Source of the DNA: Candidatus Hydrogenosomobacter endosymbioticus
Lineage (GTDB): Bacteria > Pseudomonadota > Alphaproteobacteria > Holosporales > GW7
DNA length: 64,000 bases
Direction: 5' to 3'
Assembly: GCF_021654655.1 (NCBI RefSeq)
Contig: NZ_AP025225.1
Span: 186,001 to 250,000, forward strand
Position numbers and translations under genes: made by a program. The notes under the pieces were generated by a model that saw nothing but the letters and a program-made list of their open reading frames with translations, was not told the DNA's origin and did no database searches. Shown one piece after another: positions 27,836-37,636 of this stretch (its first letter is position 1; every line of letters begins with the position of its first letter).

Positions 27836-28804
27836 CTACCTTAAGCGCGCTTCAAAATCGACAGGATCTGTCGCGCTTTCAAAACTTTTTCCTGCTCCAT
27901 GTCCTGCTGTAGCACCATAAACTCTCGTCACACTACCGCCCTCTATTGGAAAGCTGATATCTCCAAATCCGCTAATAGCAGCTTGTTTTTTAAGGTTATC
28001 AAGAGCTTGTTTCGCCATGTCTGCCAACTTGTACGTCACATCCTTAAGATCTTTTTCCGTAGCGATAAGCTCATTCTCGCGGCCAGCTTGCTTTAGTAAA
28101 ACTAGGTCCCTTTTCACATCATCAATACCGCCACCAACGCTGTAATTATACCTTTCTAGCCAATGGTGATACAGCTCCTGTAATTTATCGTAGTACATAG
28201 GTGTTTTATTTTGTTTAAGAGCATTTTCATAATTACCACATATTTGTACAATCTCCTTGAACATTTCGTTAACACCAGTCGCTCTGCTTTCAGGTGTTTT
28301 CAAGTCGAACAGCGGTTCAGAAATGTGAAGGCTAACCGGGCTTGGAGATACTTCACGAAGTCTGCCCTCTCCCTCCCAATGATCTGGGCTATGAAAAGAG
28401 CTTTTCGCGGGTTGACTCAACGCCACTGGCTGCGAATACATACGGCTAGCCCAGCGAGATATTGTCGGTTGAACTTGTTCAACCATACGTACTTTTTTTG
28501 TATGAGGGAGCTTTCGACCTTGCATCTTACTTTGCGGCTTTCTTTTTTTCGAGAAAGCAACGGAAAGGACTTGATGATGCCTGCGGGCATACTGCCTCTC
28601 TCTATCTGAACGCATTCTCTTTATTTTCGCAAGTAGCTTCTTTTTATTAGCTAGCGCCTTACTTTTTCTTCTTAACATTTGCTTTATAGGAAGCCCCTTT
28701 CGCGCAGTATGATGATTTTTAACTATAACCGCGCTTGCTTCCAACGACCCGGAAAACAAAACTGCTGCAGCTACGACCATAAAACGACATAACCCTTTAT
28801 TCAT
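27836..28804 (-). CDS. secreted basic protein, unknown function
   Basis: 322 residues starting with a signal peptide (MNKGLCRFMVVAAAVLFSGS, cleavage near LEASA). The next 90 residues are strongly basic (RRKSKALANKKKLLAKIKR and a run of KKRKPQSKMQGRK), then a Pro/Ser-rich linker, then a mostly helical domain at about 170-290 (NEMFKEIVQICGNYENAL and DLKDVTYKLADMAKQAL). AGGAG precedes the ATG. I do not recognise any domain. It belongs to a set of secreted orphans in this window with a signal peptide and a charged, coiled-coil-like body; such proteins in intracellular bacteria are often surface or exported factors, which is inference. Confidence 0.7.
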   Translation of the reverse strand: MNKGLCRFMVVAAAVLFSGSLEASAVIVKNHHTARKGLPIKQMLRRKSKALANKKKLLAKIKRMRSDRERQYARRHHQVLSVAFSKKRKPQSKMQGRKLPHTKKVRMVEQVQPTISRWASRMYSQPVALSQPAKSSFHSPDHWEGEGRLREVSPSPVSLHISEPLFDLKTPESRATGVNEMFKEIVQICGNYENALKQNKTPMYYDKLQELYHHWLERYNYSVGGGIDDVKRDLVLLKQAGRENELIATEKDLKDVTYKLADMAKQALDNLKKQAAISGFGDISFPIEGGSVTRVYGATAGHGAGKSFESATDPVDFEARLR

Positions 28805-28954
28805 GTCCGTGCTCCTTATGTAAAATTTGTATTAATGAATGAATTATACCTTTTTTAATAAATAAAGCAAGTTCTTAAATCGCTAAAAATCTCGCATAAC
28901 GCCAAATCTGTGTTTTTCATCGAGCTTTTATTATGACCTGCAGAAACAATCCAT

Positions 28955-30025
28955 CTATTTTTTGCAAACATACAAATCGCTTTTAATATAGTTAGACCTT
29001 AAAAATCTCCACACCGCGGCTACTATAGTTGCGACAGGAAGAGCAAGAAATACCCCTGTAACCCCCCTAAGAGATCCACCTATCATAACAGCAAGCAACA
29101 CAACCACTGGGTGCAGCCCCGTTTTGCCTCCCACTAAATAAGGCGTAAGCACTATAGACTCCAGTACGCTCCCGAAAATATACACCAACGCTATGTCATA
29201 AACCATATGAATATTGCCAGATTGGAAAAATGCAACCATAAGAGAAACCAGCATACTCACTGTAAAGCTTACATATGGGATAAACATAAGAGCTCCGGTA
29301 AACGCACCTATTGAAAGGCCAAATTTTAAAGAACATACATATAAAGCGGTCGAATAGTACGTTGCCAGTATCGCGCAAACCAAAAGTTGTCCTCGCACAT
29401 ATCCAGAAAGAGCAACGTCTATTTCTTCTACTAGCTTAATGGCGTTTCGCTCCATCCATTTCGGCATAAGAGTCTTTACTCTAAAACATAAATCGTCCCA
29501 GTCTTTCATCACATGAAACGCTATTATAGGAGCGAGCGCAACAGAAAAAGCAGAATACGCAAACGACAAACCGTTTTCGACAATGTGTACGGCGGCACTT
29601 GTAAGAAACGACGCTATCCATGTTAGCAACTTTCCAAGCTCGACCCCAAATTTCTCCATTTGCTCATTTCCTATATCAATTCTTTGCAGCATGGGTTTTA
29701 TCATGTCAAAAACCGCATCTGTATTTATAGAAAAATTGTCTATTAAAAAAACCGACAAACCACGCATCGATGGAAACAGCTCAAAAACCGCAAGCATGAA
29801 AAGAAGGTATATTGATAGCGTCACGGCAAACGCGCTAAGCGAACGAGGAATCCTCTTCGAATGTAAAAATCCAACTATCGGATGGAATACATAAGCAATA
29901 AAAACTCCAAAAATAAAGGGCATTACTACCCTATATGCAACAATAAAAAATAAAATTGCCATTAATAAAACCATGGCAATGAAAAACACCTTTTGTCTAT
30001 TGGTAATTTTGTTATGTATTTCCAT
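28955..30025 (-). CDS. AI-2E/PerM-family membrane protein
   Basis: 356-residue polytopic membrane protein of the PerM/YdiK/TqsA family. It shows the typical layout: two or three N-terminal helices (FFIAMVLLMAILFFIVAY), a longer soluble helical stretch around 85-140, then helices with ALSGYVRGQLLVCAILATYY and the conserved late block YLVGGKTGLHPVVVLLAVMIGG. Members are proposed permeases, with roles ranging from quorum-signal export to Na+/H+ exchange, and the substrate is not known here. The gene is single and divergent from the secreted protein at 30222. Confidence 0.9.
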   Translation of the reverse strand: MEIHNKITNRQKVFFIAMVLLMAILFFIVAYRVVMPFIFGVFIAYVFHPIVGFLHSKRIPRSLSAFAVTLSIYLLFMLAVFELFPSMRGLSVFLIDNFSINTDAVFDMIKPMLQRIDIGNEQMEKFGVELGKLLTWIASFLTSAAVHIVENGLSFAYSAFSVALAPIIAFHVMKDWDDLCFRVKTLMPKWMERNAIKLVEEIDVALSGYVRGQLLVCAILATYYSTALYVCSLKFGLSIGAFTGALMFIPYVSFTVSMLVSLMVAFFQSGNIHMVYDIALVYIFGSVLESIVLTPYLVGGKTGLHPVVVLLAVMIGGSLRGVTGVFLALPVATIVAAVWRFLRSNYIKSDLYVCKK

Positions 30026-30221
30026 AAACCAGGCCTATCTCCGAACAATCATCCAAGGACAAATCATTTTTGCATACATTAGACGTCCCTGGAAGCGCTT
30101 GATCTATTGGCTAATATGATTAAATTATTGTTAATTCGATAAACAATGGTTTTATGTTATGCATTGAATAAAATAACAATCATGTTATGCTGTTATTAAG
30201 TTTTATAAAACATTGGTAAAA

Positions 30222-31118
30222 ATGAACAGGATTTTTATAATTTTTTTAATGTCGGTTGCTGCAATCGTCGATGCACGCGCAGCAAAGCATAACGAGAAAA
30301 AGCAATTTACGTATACAGAACTTCATCTGAAAAGAGTTTCTTATATACAAAAAACACAAAATCTCAGAGACAAGCTTGATCCAAAGATAAAAGAATTTCT
30401 CAAAAGGCAAGAAGATTTTGAAAAAAAGAAACGCAACCTACAAAAAATAGCTCTAAAAGCAAATTCATACACATTTAAGCCTCAAATAAACAAACTATCT
30501 AACGGAATAATAGAGAAAAATCGCAAAAAGTCTAAAATTGACTTATCGAAAAATAGAGCGGCATCATTAAAAAAATTACAAAAAGAAAATAAAAGCCCCT
30601 TACAATTAGCAAAAATTTTGGACACTCGCTTGGGATTTAACAATAGGGAGCCAAGCAAAGATGTACGTTCATCGATCGAAAAAGCTCAACAACAAACAAT
30701 AAGCTTCAGATGTTATTTGCAAGCTTGTAATAGCGAACATCCAAAAACACCTACTTCTGGATTAAGCGACGTAAGCATGGGTTTTTTAGAGAAAACTCGC
30801 GCAGAACTGCAGGCTCTCCATGACTATATACAAGGCCAAAGAAGCGTAGCGCATGAAAATTACGACGACATTAAAAACCGGATTAATTCGTTGCAAAAAC
30901 AAATAAACCCTTTGAATCATGATTCAAATAACGTAATTACCTATGGATCTCCAAAAAATAGCAACGTTTCTCGTAAACTTGATTTTAGAGCCTCTTCTGG
31001 GAAAGCTAACCGACAAATAGAGCCAGAACGACTTGACACTCCGCTTTTAGAAGGATCAGAAAAAAAATATAACCCCACCAAAACGTTCTATAATCCCAGC
31101 AACATTAATCAAAATTAA
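30222..31118 (+). CDS. secreted coiled-coil protein, unknown function
   Basis: The start at 30222 gives MNRIFIIFLMSVAAIVDARA, a good signal peptide; a start nine bases upstream is also possible. The mature protein is rich in Lys, Gln, Asn and Glu, with helical heptad-like stretches (KIKEFLKRQEDFEKKKRNLQ at about 60-80 and the region near 190-225). No known domain is visible. Upstream, between 30150 and 30212, the motif ATGTTATGC occurs twice and could be a regulatory element. A strong hairpin follows the stop codon. Confidence 0.7.
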   Translation: MNRIFIIFLMSVAAIVDARAAKHNEKKQFTYTELHLKRVSYIQKTQNLRDKLDPKIKEFLKRQEDFEKKKRNLQKIALKANSYTFKPQINKLSNGIIEKNRKKSKIDLSKNRAASLKKLQKENKSPLQLAKILDTRLGFNNREPSKDVRSSIEKAQQQTISFRCYLQACNSEHPKTPTSGLSDVSMGFLEKTRAELQALHDYIQGQRSVAHENYDDIKNRINSLQKQINPLNHDSNNVITYGSPKNSNVSRKLDFRASSGKANRQIEPERLDTPLLEGSEKKYNPTKTFYNPSNINQN

Positions 31119-31130
31119 TTATAATTCTAA

Positions 31131-31162
31131 AAATAGCTCTGCTTATTAAAGAAGAGCTATTT
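31131..31162. terminator. bidirectional rho-independent terminator
   Basis: AAATAGCTCT (31131-31140) and AGAGCTATTT (31153-31162) form a perfect 10-bp stem with a 12-nt loop between convergent genes (the secreted protein ending at 31118 and dapB ending at 31182). The A/T ends of the stem provide short U-runs in both directions. Confidence 0.7.
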
Positions 31163-31181
31163 GCTTCATATTTTGTTTCTG

Positions 31182-31904
31182 TTAAAAGCGAGATTTTATG
31201 AAATCTTTCATAGAATACAACCCAGGTTGTTTGTTGGCTAGCCATTTGGCAATTTCTATCGCGCCAGCAGCGAGAACATCTCTATTCAAGATTTCGTGTG
31301 AGAATTTGATATTTTCATATCGACCACAGAACATGATCTCGTGCTCTCCGAAAATTTCTCCGCCACGAACAGACAAAATGTCTATATTTTTCTTAACCCC
31401 TTCGCCGGACGCTGCATTTAATTCGTTTTTTATAAATAAAGCTGTGCCCGATGGAGCATCTTTCTTATGTATATGATGGCGCTCTATAATTGTGACATCA
31501 AACCCGTCTGCAACAGCTTTATAAAATTCGCTAACAGTATTTACAAAAGTGTTAAGCGAAACGCTTGTGTTTGAAGAATACAGTATTGCCGATTCTGCTC
31601 CCCCGCCAACGCTTTCTATCACGCTGAACGCGTCTTTATCATGCCCTGTTGTGCAAATGAGAGCCGGCGTTTTTGTTTCCCCCGAAATCTTAACAACTTC
31701 TTCGGTCGCATTTTTTGAAGAAAAATCTATCACTACATCAGAATTTTTAAACACCAGATCCAGAGCAGAAAACACCTGAAACCCAGCGCACTCACCACGA
31801 ACAACATCAGCACCAGCAGAAATAGACACTCCAAATTCGCTGGCTATTTTTGCGATGTTTCTTCCCATCCTTCCAAAACACCCTATTAACCCAACCTTCA
31901 TCAT
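31182..31904 (-). CDS. dapB: 4-hydroxy-tetrahydrodipicolinate reductase
   Basis: NAD(P)H-dependent reductase in the diaminopimelate pathway, which feeds meso-DAP to peptidoglycan and lysine synthesis. The nucleotide-binding motif is GLIGCFGRMGRNIA at the N-terminus and the substrate-binding block is ERHHIHKKDAPSGTAL. The C-terminus ends YSMKDFIKSRF. At 240 residues it is slightly short but complete. It fits the mDAP-specific MurE encoded at 44171-46126. Met1 or Met2 may be the start, with GAGG close upstream. Confidence 0.95.
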   Translation of the reverse strand: MMKVGLIGCFGRMGRNIAKIASEFGVSISAGADVVRGECAGFQVFSALDLVFKNSDVVIDFSSKNATEEVVKISGETKTPALICTTGHDKDAFSVIESVGGGAESAILYSSNTSVSLNTFVNTVSEFYKAVADGFDVTIIERHHIHKKDAPSGTALFIKNELNAASGEGVKKNIDILSVRGGEIFGEHEIMFCGRYENIKFSHEILNRDVLAAGAIEIAKWLANKQPGLYSMKDFIKSRF

Positions 31905-32098
31905 AAAAACCTCTTATCGTTTAATTTTTAACGCAGTAAATCATAAATTAACAAAATCATCCTGCAATCTATATTTTTTTATATTTTTATTTATAAATAA
32001 AATATTTCGCCATTACTTTTTTCTTCTCTCGCGATTCTGGACTTTCATAATAAAAACACTTACAATTTCCTCGCGTAATCCATATAACAGATGATAAA

Positions 32099-33088
32099 AT
32101 GAATACAACCATTTCTCAAAGAGTTTTTTTGCTGGCGGCGAGCGTATTTGTAACGGTTTCATACAGCGGCTCACATGCTGCTAGCAAAGAAAAATCTATA
32201 TCAAAAGAAAAAAGCACTCCCTATAGCCAATTAACAGAAAAGAGACCATTAACTGCCGCAGAATTTCTGTTTCGCAACGTAATAAAAGAACATCCATCGG
32301 GAAAATTCATGGATTTTTATGGAGATGTTCAAAAGGCCCCTATGGTCTTCGTATATTATATATCTATGATTTGCCCTGATTGTATAAAGTGTTACTTAGA
32401 GATTTTTCCAAAACTAATAGCGTCTAAGGAGTTTAAAGAGAAAAAATTCGCACTTGTAGTCGTTGATCATCCATACGACAGGCTCAGCATGAATTTAACA
32501 GCGTTTGCATGGTCAGCGAAAAAGACGCTCGCATCTGATATTAGGAAAATACTTTTTACAGAACTAAGAGACAATAAAAAACTAACAGAAGCCGTAGAAA
32601 AAAAAGACGAAAAGACCATTTATGCTATGTGTAAGGAAGTATTACTAAAAAACATAAAGCATCCCGAAGACAAGCCCCTTATAGAAAATGCTATGCAGAA
32701 TGAAGAGCTTCTTAGAATTATATTTGACGCTAGGGTCAGGAACAGAATGTCCCCGCTTAGTATAAACGGCGTTCCAACAGCATTTTTTGTATCTAAAAAA
32801 GGAGAGGCGCCGTCGTCTTGGAAGGTGATTGAAATGAAATCTCCAAGCGATGGGGCAGAAATAGTGTCTCTTGTAAAAGAGAATTCTAAAGCTGAAATAG
32901 TTCCTTCTCAACCAAAGGAAAAACTAATTCCTAACTGCAATGATGAGCCAAATTCGAAAAATGCTACTGACAAAACCAGCGCCGAACCAGAAAAAAAAGG
33001 CCGCGTCAGGTCTATCGTAGATAAATTGAAAGAAAAAACAAACGAAACCAAAAATACAGAAGCGAAAAAGGAGCAAGCTATCAAATGA
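32099..33088 (+). CDS. DsbA-like periplasmic thiol oxidoreductase with charged tail
   Basis: A signal peptide (about residues 1-27, cleavage near SHAAS) precedes a thioredoxin-fold domain of the DsbA/Thioredoxin_4 type. The active site is CPDC at 92-95 (SMICPDCIKCYLEIFP) and the cis-proline loop is SINGVPTAFF near 222. A third nearby cysteine (KCY) follows the motif. After the domain, the last 75 residues are a low-complexity Lys/Glu/Asn-rich extension (KLKEKTNETKNTEAKKEQ) not normally found in the family. It probably forms or isomerises disulfides in exported proteins, which fits the cysteine-rich secreted proteins at 13.2-13.8 kb. A strong terminator follows. Confidence 0.85.
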   Translation: MNTTISQRVFLLAASVFVTVSYSGSHAASKEKSISKEKSTPYSQLTEKRPLTAAEFLFRNVIKEHPSGKFMDFYGDVQKAPMVFVYYISMICPDCIKCYLEIFPKLIASKEFKEKKFALVVVDHPYDRLSMNLTAFAWSAKKTLASDIRKILFTELRDNKKLTEAVEKKDEKTIYAMCKEVLLKNIKHPEDKPLIENAMQNEELLRIIFDARVRNRMSPLSINGVPTAFFVSKKGEAPSSWKVIEMKSPSDGAEIVSLVKENSKAEIVPSQPKEKLIPNCNDEPNSKNATDKTSAEPEKKGRVRSIVDKLKEKTNETKNTEAKKEQAIK

Positions 33089-33149
33089 CGATAAGAAAAA
33101 ACAAAGGCAATATTGCTATTTCTATTAGCTTAAGTTGATACGTTACACG

Positions 33150-33187
33150 AGACTATGCTAGGTTTGTCGCCAGCATAGTCTTTTTGT
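33150..33187 (+). terminator. rho-independent terminator of the DsbA-like gene
   Basis: AGACTATGCT (33150-33159) pairs perfectly with AGCATAGTCT (33172-33181), with a further GG/CC pair inside the loop, followed by TTTTTGTTTT. A strong intrinsic terminator 62 bases after the stop codon. Confidence 0.88.
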
Positions 33188-33230
33188 TTTCGACTACGCG
33201 CGTTCGCCGATGAACTCACGTTGTTAAAAG

Positions 33231-33261
33231 TTGACATAGCATCACAATTGTTGCATATGAT
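33231..33261 (+). promoter_or_regulatory. candidate promoter of gene at 33295
   Basis: A consensus TTGACA (33231-33236) is followed after 19 bases by TATGAT (33256-33261). The spacing is longer than ideal, but both hexamers are good and the gene follows at 33295. Confidence 0.45.
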
Positions 33262-33294
33262 TCTAATGTGGCTCTAGGATTTTCAAGGGTAAAT

Positions 33295-34149
33295 ATGCGT
33301 ATATTAAAAAATGATTTTTTTGCGGCTGCTTTGTGCGCGTTTTGTGTTGGAGTGGGCTCTTCGATGGCTGTATGGCTGACGCCGGAACAACGCCATAATA
33401 TTTTGAACATTGCGCATTCCGGATACGATAAACTAGACCATAAGTCCAAGAAACTTATAGAACATGTGGTAGATAAGATAATCGCAGATCCCAATATTCA
33501 AAAAGACGCTGTAATGAAAATTTTCCTCGGGGTTTTTAAATGCAACAATAAAGAGCAAAAAGAGAAACTAGACATAAAAATAAAAAATACTCTATGCAAA
33601 ATTGCAGAATTTAAAGAAGCGAATAATTATAAAAATGACGCTGACACCGATATAAAAGAAAAACACCAAAACATCGATAGGCTAAAGGAAAACGTAGAAA
33701 TTACAGCAAAACCTAGAGAACAAACAAAAATGCCTATAGGGCAAATGGCTCATCAGACCATAGTCCAAGATACACACCCAAAAAATGATATAAGTAATGA
33801 GGATGAAGAAAAACTTTATTACATAGAATTAGCAAATAAATTACGATTAGAAAACGCTCTTCTTAAAAAAGAAATAGAATCTCTAACAAATAAACATGCA
33901 AAAGAATGCGAGGAATTGTTGGATAAGAATAATTCATATTTACTAATAATTAAGCAACTTGAGAGTGAAAAAGAGCGTCTTTTGGAAAATAACACTTTAT
34001 ATAACTATGCGAACCTGAAAGAGATGAAAAAACAGGATTTTTTTAAAGGACTTCAAGAGGCGATTACGACACAGGCCAGAAAAGCTCCGAATAGTAGGAC
34101 CAATTACTATTTCGACGCTAACAGCAGCGCTGGTCAGAGAAAAAAATAA
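33295..34149 (+). CDS. exported coiled-coil protein, unknown function
   Basis: The ATG at 33295 is chosen because AAGGG lies six bases upstream and a promoter precedes it; the frame is open nine codons further up. The N-terminus MRILKNDFFAAALCAFCVGVGSSMA is a signal peptide or anchor. Residues about 25-90 form a charged helical region, and 180-250 is a clear coiled coil (LENALLKKEIESLTNKHAKE and QLESEKERLLENN). No domain is recognised. It lies between the terminated DsbA-like gene and the convergent glyS gene. Confidence 0.68.
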   Translation: MRILKNDFFAAALCAFCVGVGSSMAVWLTPEQRHNILNIAHSGYDKLDHKSKKLIEHVVDKIIADPNIQKDAVMKIFLGVFKCNNKEQKEKLDIKIKNTLCKIAEFKEANNYKNDADTDIKEKHQNIDRLKENVEITAKPREQTKMPIGQMAHQTIVQDTHPKNDISNEDEEKLYYIELANKLRLENALLKKEIESLTNKHAKECEELLDKNNSYLLIIKQLESEKERLLENNTLYNYANLKEMKKQDFFKGLQEAITTQARKAPNSRTNYYFDANSSAGQRKK

Positions 34150-34182
34150 CTAGCTGGTTTGTAGTTGGTTCAGCTTCTTTGA

Positions 34183-36345
34183 TTATGCTCGCTCTGCGAA
34201 AAAAGACCTACGCACCATTCTATCCATGTCGCATAAAGGATATAGCGCGGTTGAAAGCCCTCTCAGCAGAGCTATCCTTGCGGCAAAACAGCCCTCCTCC
34301 ATAACCTTCACATTGTCGAAAAAGTCATCTATTGCTCTGCTCCACAAATCAAACCGTTCTATCAATAATGTTTCCATAGAACAAGATCCAATACCAGAAA
34401 AGTCATTTCTCATAAACTTGATAATGTCGAACACGCGCTTTTCATAGTCAGTAGCAAATGAATTCTCATCAACATCAGACTTTTTAGCATATTCGTTTTG
34501 ACACAATATTGAAGAAACTCTTTTGTATGAAGATAAAAATTTCTGCCCGCTATTAGAAGAGAAAACACGCATAAGCATATTAGCTGTTTCTGAAATTTTT
34601 TTGAACCTTATCTCTTCGCTCTGCTCAATCGCCGCCAATACAAATCTTTCCTCAACTCCTTCCTCGCGCATAATATTTATAAATTTTTCTGTACAAAATT
34701 TTTCAAGCCCTAGGACATTTGAAAGCGCCGTTTCTGAGAGCAGCCCCTGAGATTTATAACAATCCGAAGATATTCTTATTAGCTCTTTCAAAGAGAAATC
34801 GCGTTCGCACATTTGCATAAGTCGCGCTAGTCCATAAGAAGCCCTGCGCAACCCAAACGGGTCTTTCGATCCAGAAGGAACTTTCCCAATAGCAAAAAAC
34901 CCAACTAACGTATCCATCCTATCAAAAATTCCAAGAACCCTTCCCTCCTCCGATTGAGACAAAAGATTTTCTTGGTTTTTTTCTCCTTGCGGCCAATAAT
35001 GATCCTCTATAGATCTTGCAACTGATATACGCTTGTTTTCCAGCAGAGCAAGATGCTTCCCTATAGATCCCTGCAAAGATGGAAACTCTGAGACTGTCTC
35101 CGTTTCAAGATCCGCCTTGAAAATCCGAGCAGCATCAGAAACACTGTTTGCGAACCCCGCTCCATCTCCAAAAAATTCTATGCACATCATTCGAACGCGC
35201 TCAGATTTATCGTACACTGATCCTAGCCCGTCAAACAACGCTCTATTCTTTAGCCTTTCAGCAAAATGCTCGAGCTTTTTCGATTTATCACAGGACCAAA
35301 AAAACAATGCATCCGATAGACGAGCCCTAACAACACGCTCGCACCCTTCTTTCATCTCGTTTGTTGTTTTCGCGGTATTTGTTACTATGCAAAACATGTT
35401 GTGCAGCTTATCGTCTTTTTTCATCGGGAAATAGCGCTGGTTTTCTCGTATTGTTGTCGCAATCACTTCTTGCGGAATCGATAAGAATTTTTCGTCGAAA
35501 GAGCCAACTATGCAGCTCGGAAATTCCACAAGGCCGCAAACTTCGTCAACGAGCCCGCCGTTTTCTAAATCCTCAGAAAATGGCTCGCACGCAACCCCTT
35601 CACATGCGCGCAAAACCATGTCTCTTATGAGTTGCTTTCTCTCGTCTTGGCGCAGTATAACGAAATTATCTCTTAAAAGCTGTTCGTATTCACTTATATT
35701 TTTAACGCATAGCTCTTCTTTCTTAGAATTCTTATAGCCGCTATATCTGTTCGCAAACCTATGGCCGCATGTCTTGCTCGAGCTTACTAAATTACCAAAA
35801 GAAAAATCGACAACTCTAGCATCAGATCGGCCATCGCAATCTTGTTGGACGCACAATATAGATCGTATTGGCCTTATCCAGCAAATTTCACAATTTCTAC
35901 CTGTTTTGTCATCGGCCCAGCGCATTGTCTTTGGCCAATTAATGGTTTCGAGTATATGAAAGCACATACAGGAAAACACACGCTCCAACGATTTCTGCGA
36001 AATTTTAACAGGAGCGAACCAAAATTCTCCCTTCTCAGTGCTTTTTTTGTAACATTCCGCAGCACTCACAGCGTTTGACTCGCAGAATTTCTTCAAAGCA
36101 ACTTCAGCCACTCCAACAGGCGGTCCTTTTTTATCCAGTGCCACGCAAGACGAGTCTCTTGTTGCTTTACTTACTATAAGAGAAAGGCGCCTAGGAGTGA
36201 CAAATGACTCTATTTCCAAAAACCGCACGCCTTCCGCTAACAAAAAAGACTCTGCCAATTTTTTAATTTGCTCTGCAGCAGAAGCTTGCATCCGAGCAGG
36301 TATTTCCTCTGAAAAAATCTCTAGTAAAAAGCTAGTCACATCCAT
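34183..36345 (-). CDS. glyS: glycine--tRNA ligase beta subunit
   Basis: Large subunit of the bacterial two-subunit glycyl-tRNA synthetase, which binds and helps charge tRNA-Gly. The protein starts MDVTSFLLEIFSEEIPARMQ, the canonical beginning, so I use ATG 36345 although the frame continues 28 codons upstream. Other family blocks include TRRLSLIV, PKTMRWADDKTGR, SIPQEVIATTIRENQRYFP and the HD-like helical C-terminal half with DPFGLRRASYGLARLM. The end carries the anticodon-binding-like helical domain. glyQ lies immediately upstream on the same strand, so they form an operon. Confidence 0.96.
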   Translation of the reverse strand: MDVTSFLLEIFSEEIPARMQASAAEQIKKLAESFLLAEGVRFLEIESFVTPRRLSLIVSKATRDSSCVALDKKGPPVGVAEVALKKFCESNAVSAAECYKKSTEKGEFWFAPVKISQKSLERVFSCMCFHILETINWPKTMRWADDKTGRNCEICWIRPIRSILCVQQDCDGRSDARVVDFSFGNLVSSSKTCGHRFANRYSGYKNSKKEELCVKNISEYEQLLRDNFVILRQDERKQLIRDMVLRACEGVACEPFSEDLENGGLVDEVCGLVEFPSCIVGSFDEKFLSIPQEVIATTIRENQRYFPMKKDDKLHNMFCIVTNTAKTTNEMKEGCERVVRARLSDALFFWSCDKSKKLEHFAERLKNRALFDGLGSVYDKSERVRMMCIEFFGDGAGFANSVSDAARIFKADLETETVSEFPSLQGSIGKHLALLENKRISVARSIEDHYWPQGEKNQENLLSQSEEGRVLGIFDRMDTLVGFFAIGKVPSGSKDPFGLRRASYGLARLMQMCERDFSLKELIRISSDCYKSQGLLSETALSNVLGLEKFCTEKFINIMREEGVEERFVLAAIEQSEEIRFKKISETANMLMRVFSSNSGQKFLSSYKRVSSILCQNEYAKKSDVDENSFATDYEKRVFDIIKFMRNDFSGIGSCSMETLLIERFDLWSRAIDDFFDNVKVMEEGCFAARIALLRGLSTALYPLCDMDRMVRRSFFAERA

Positions 36346-36514
36346 GTTTTCTTGCGCACCATTTTTCACGATAAACCAACGGCAAAAATCTTCACAACTA
36401 ATTATAGTGGCTTCGCTTCGTACAAGCAAAAATCATCATGATCTGCGCGCCATCTAATGAACGAAAAACGACTCACCTCACACGTCCTGCATCCACCTGA
36501 GTAACAGATTCCAT

Positions 36515-37417
36515 TCATGATTCGCTATTTTTCCACTTTTCACAGCACAAACATGCTAAAGACCTTATTTTTTGTATATATCCAGCTCTTTGAGCCACGC
36601 TTATCACCTTTCTAGACTCGAGCAAATTGAACAAATGACTAGCTTTTATACACAGTTCAAATGCCGGAAGAACCACATTTTTCCCCAGCAAAACGCGTGC
36701 GCACGATATAGATTTTTGAAACTCCGATTCCATATCTTCTATAGGAGCTTCTTCAAAATTCCACACCGAAAACTCTTGTTCTTGCCTCATGAACAGCTCT
36801 CCATACGTTTTATAGTAGCCTTCGTTAGCGCAACATTTGGGGGCGAGCAGGCTTCCACTTACTTCATTTCCGTTCCAAACGATATCAAACACAGATTCTT
36901 TTTTCTGTATATTCATTGCTAGCCGCTCTAGACCATAAGTCACTTCCACCGCCACTGGAAAACACGAAATCCCACCTATTTGTTGGAAATAAGTAAGCTG
37001 TACTACCTCCATACCGTCCAGCCAAACCTCCCATCCAAGACCAGACGCCCCAAGAGTAGGGCTCTGCCAATCATCTTCAACAAACCGCACATCATGGCGC
37101 TCCAGGTCAATCCCAAGACATTCAAAGCTGTCTAGAAGCTGTTCTTGTATATTGCTTGGAGACGGCTTTATTATCACTTGAAACTGAAAATATTTTTGAA
37201 ACCTGTTCGGGTTTTCTCCATATCTACCATCCTGAGGCCTCCTACATGGTTGAACAAAAGCAACTCTCCACTCATTCATGCTAAGAGTATACAAAGAAGT
37301 AGCTGGATGAAACGTAGCAGCCCCCATCTCAACGTCAAATGGCTGCATCACAGCACACCCAACATCAGCCCAAAATTTTTGAAGAGAAAAAATTATATCT
37401 TGGAAAGAAAATGCCAT
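36515..37417 (-). CDS. glyQ: glycine--tRNA ligase alpha subunit
   Basis: Catalytic subunit of the alpha2beta2 glycyl-tRNA synthetase. It begins FSFQDIIFSLQKFWADVGCAVMQPFD, matching the family, then GAATFHPATSLY and VAFVQPCRRPQDGRYGENPNR (motif 2) and FQVIIKPSP; later YGLERLAMNIQ (motif 3-like). At 300 residues the length is normal. It is the first gene of the glyQ-glyS pair; the 165-base spacer between the genes with the chosen glyS start is larger than usual. Confidence 0.97.
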   Translation of the reverse strand: MAFSFQDIIFSLQKFWADVGCAVMQPFDVEMGAATFHPATSLYTLSMNEWRVAFVQPCRRPQDGRYGENPNRFQKYFQFQVIIKPSPSNIQEQLLDSFECLGIDLERHDVRFVEDDWQSPTLGASGLGWEVWLDGMEVVQLTYFQQIGGISCFPVAVEVTYGLERLAMNIQKKESVFDIVWNGNEVSGSLLAPKCCANEGYYKTYGELFMRQEQEFSVWNFEEAPIEDMESEFQKSISCARVLLGKNVVLPAFELCIKASHLFNLLESRKVISVAQRAGYIQKIRSLACLCCEKWKNSES

Positions 37418-37541
37418 ACAACAAAGGAAAAAACTTCACCCACCCATCCAGTTTAAAGTATCATCGCTTATTCACATATGTGTCAATAGACCGCGATCTA
37501 CTTCTGCCTTGCTTTGGCAAAAGAGCCAGCTCTAGTGTAAG

Positions 37542-37573
37542 AAAAAAGGCCCCGAGCATAAGGCGCCCGGGGA
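37542..37573 (-). terminator. rho-independent terminator, leftward
   Basis: On the minus strand CCCCG...CGGGG (37568-37572 with 37550-37554) makes a GC-rich stem-loop followed directly by a run of Ts (AAAAAA at 37542-37547 on the plus strand). It ends transcription of the secreted repeat protein at 37637-39067 before it reaches glyQ. Confidence 0.75.
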
Positions 37574-37636
37574 GGGGATAGCGATAATAGCATAAAGCAG
37601 TCTGGATTTTGCCTTTATTATTTACGACCCTATATT